This document shows, in pieces, positions 5,417 through 5,737 of a stretch of 5,737 nt of DNA. Location of the stretch: the NCBI GenBank assembly GCA_015068335.1, contig SVKT01000099.1:1-5737 (forward strand), written 5' to 3'. Each line of letters opens with the position of its first letter. Within the stretch, counting starts at the first letter, position 1. This stretch comes from Oscillospiraceae bacterium (GTDB lineage: Bacteria > Bacillota > Clostridia > Oscillospirales > Oscillospiraceae). The notes under the pieces were generated by a model, which worked only from the letters and a program-made list of their open reading frames with translations, searched no databases and was not told where the DNA came from. Made by a program: the position numbers and the translations under genes.

Positions 5417-5491
5417 GCAGGTGTAGCACAATGGTCAGGGCACCAGCCTTCCAAGCTGGGGATGCGGGTTCGATTCCCGTCACCTGCTCCA
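5417..5491 (+). tRNA. tRNA-Gly(TCC)
   Basis: The acceptor GCAGGTG pairs with CACCTGC. The anticodon stem CCAGC/GCTGG encloses CTTCCAA with anticodon TCC (5450-5452). The T arm carries TTCGATT. Discriminator T and an encoded CCA (5489-5491) close the gene. It is the first gene of a three-tRNA transcript and reads GGA/GGG codons. Confidence 0.97.
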
Positions 5492-5498
5492 TAAATTT

Positions 5499-5575
5499 GC
5501 GCCAGTAGCTCAGCTGGATAGAGCAACTGCCTTCTAAGCAGTAGGCCAGGGGTTCGAGTCCCTTCTGGCGTACCA
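5499..5575 (+). tRNA. tRNA-Arg(TCT)
   Basis: The acceptor GCGCCAG pairs with CTGGCGT (the first pair is G-U). The anticodon stem ACTGC/GCAGT encloses CTTCTAA with anticodon TCT (5533-5535). The T loop is TTCGAGT, followed by discriminator A and an encoded CCA (5573-5575). Only seven bases separate it from tRNA-Gly, so they share a transcript. It reads AGA/AGG codons. Confidence 0.97.
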
Positions 5576-5607
5576 TTTTCCCAGAATGTCAGCAAAGTAT
5601 TGGACTT

Positions 5608-5684
5608 GGTGGGTGTAGTTCAATTGGCAGAGCACCGGATTGTGGTTCCGGGCGTTGTGGGTTCGAGTCCCATCACCCACCCCA
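5608..5684 (+). tRNA. tRNA-His(GTG)
   Basis: The acceptor GTGGGTG (5609-5615) pairs with CACCCAC, and an extra encoded G at 5608 pairs with discriminator C5681, the identity element of bacterial histidine tRNA. The anticodon stem CCGGA/TCCGG encloses TTGTGGT with anticodon GTG (5642-5644). CCA is encoded at 5682-5684. It is the last gene of the tRNA operon, 32 bases after tRNA-Arg. Confidence 0.97.
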
Positions 5685-5691
5685 GACACAG

Positions 5692-5727
5692 AGGGGATCG
5701 GGGTTACCCCGATCCCCTTTGTTCTTT
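5692..5727 (+). terminator. Intrinsic terminator of the tRNA operon
   Basis: Arms 5692-5703 and 5707-5718 are perfectly complementary (12 bp, mostly G-C) around a TTA loop. They are followed by an imperfect T-tract, TTTGTTCTTT (5718-5727). It begins eight bases after the CCA of tRNA-His. Confidence 0.92.
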
Positions 5728-5737
5728 CCACATTGGG

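Noticed and set aside
5128..5731. Minus-strand open frames across the tRNA operon (peptides such as GDGNRTRIP, GTRTHNARNHNPVLCQLNYTHQ).
   Set aside because: These are antisense readings of tRNA-Gly, tRNA-Arg and tRNA-His, the same type of false call.
1..5737. A CRISPR array, transposon, toxin-antitoxin pair or multi-gene defence system.
   Set aside because: No regularly spaced repeats, transposase, small paired genes or defence effector partners are visible in the window.

Overview
The window reads like chromosomal DNA from a GC-rich member of the Clostridia, most like the Oscillospiraceae/Ruminococcaceae gut group. This placement is inference from style: mostly GC-rich coding sequence, strong Shine-Dalgarno (SD) boxes, sigma-A promoters with 17-base spacers, CCA-encoding tRNA genes and the protein families present. 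No taxonomic marker gene is in the window.

Left part (1-2840). A minus-strand gene begins at base 15 and leaves the window after five codons. It has its own promoter and a hairpin over its ribosome-binding site. Upstream of it lies a minus-strand YhfW-type FAD oxidoreductase with a C-terminal Rieske [2Fe-2S] domain (77-1543). From a compact divergent promoter region (about 1544-1643) a two-gene plus-strand operon runs the other way: an unrecognised 99-residue protein and a TIGR01212/YtqA-YhcC-type radical SAM protein, joined as TAAATG.

Middle (2841-4394). A left-handed beta-helix acyltransferase-like protein resembling the C-terminal half of GlmU has its own TATAAT promoter and ends at a strong bidirectional terminator. 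It converges on a minus-strand AAA/ABC-type ATPase of clearly lower GC content, which may have been acquired horizontally.

Right part (4395-5737). tRNA-Ser(CGA) lies on the minus strand with its own promoter and terminator. Divergent from it is a class I glutamine amidotransferase of the peptidase C26 (gamma-glutamyl-GABA hydrolase-like) family. A plus-strand tRNA operon Gly(TCC)-Arg(TCT)-His(GTG) follows, with a consensus promoter and a strong terminator.

The genes look like ordinary housekeeping and accessory chromosomal genes, each mostly under its own promoter. I see no CRISPR array, transposase, phage module or clearly new multi-gene system. The least explained items are the 99-residue partner of the radical SAM protein, the lower-GC ATPase, the GlmU-half-like protein and the hairpin over the start of the left-edge gene.
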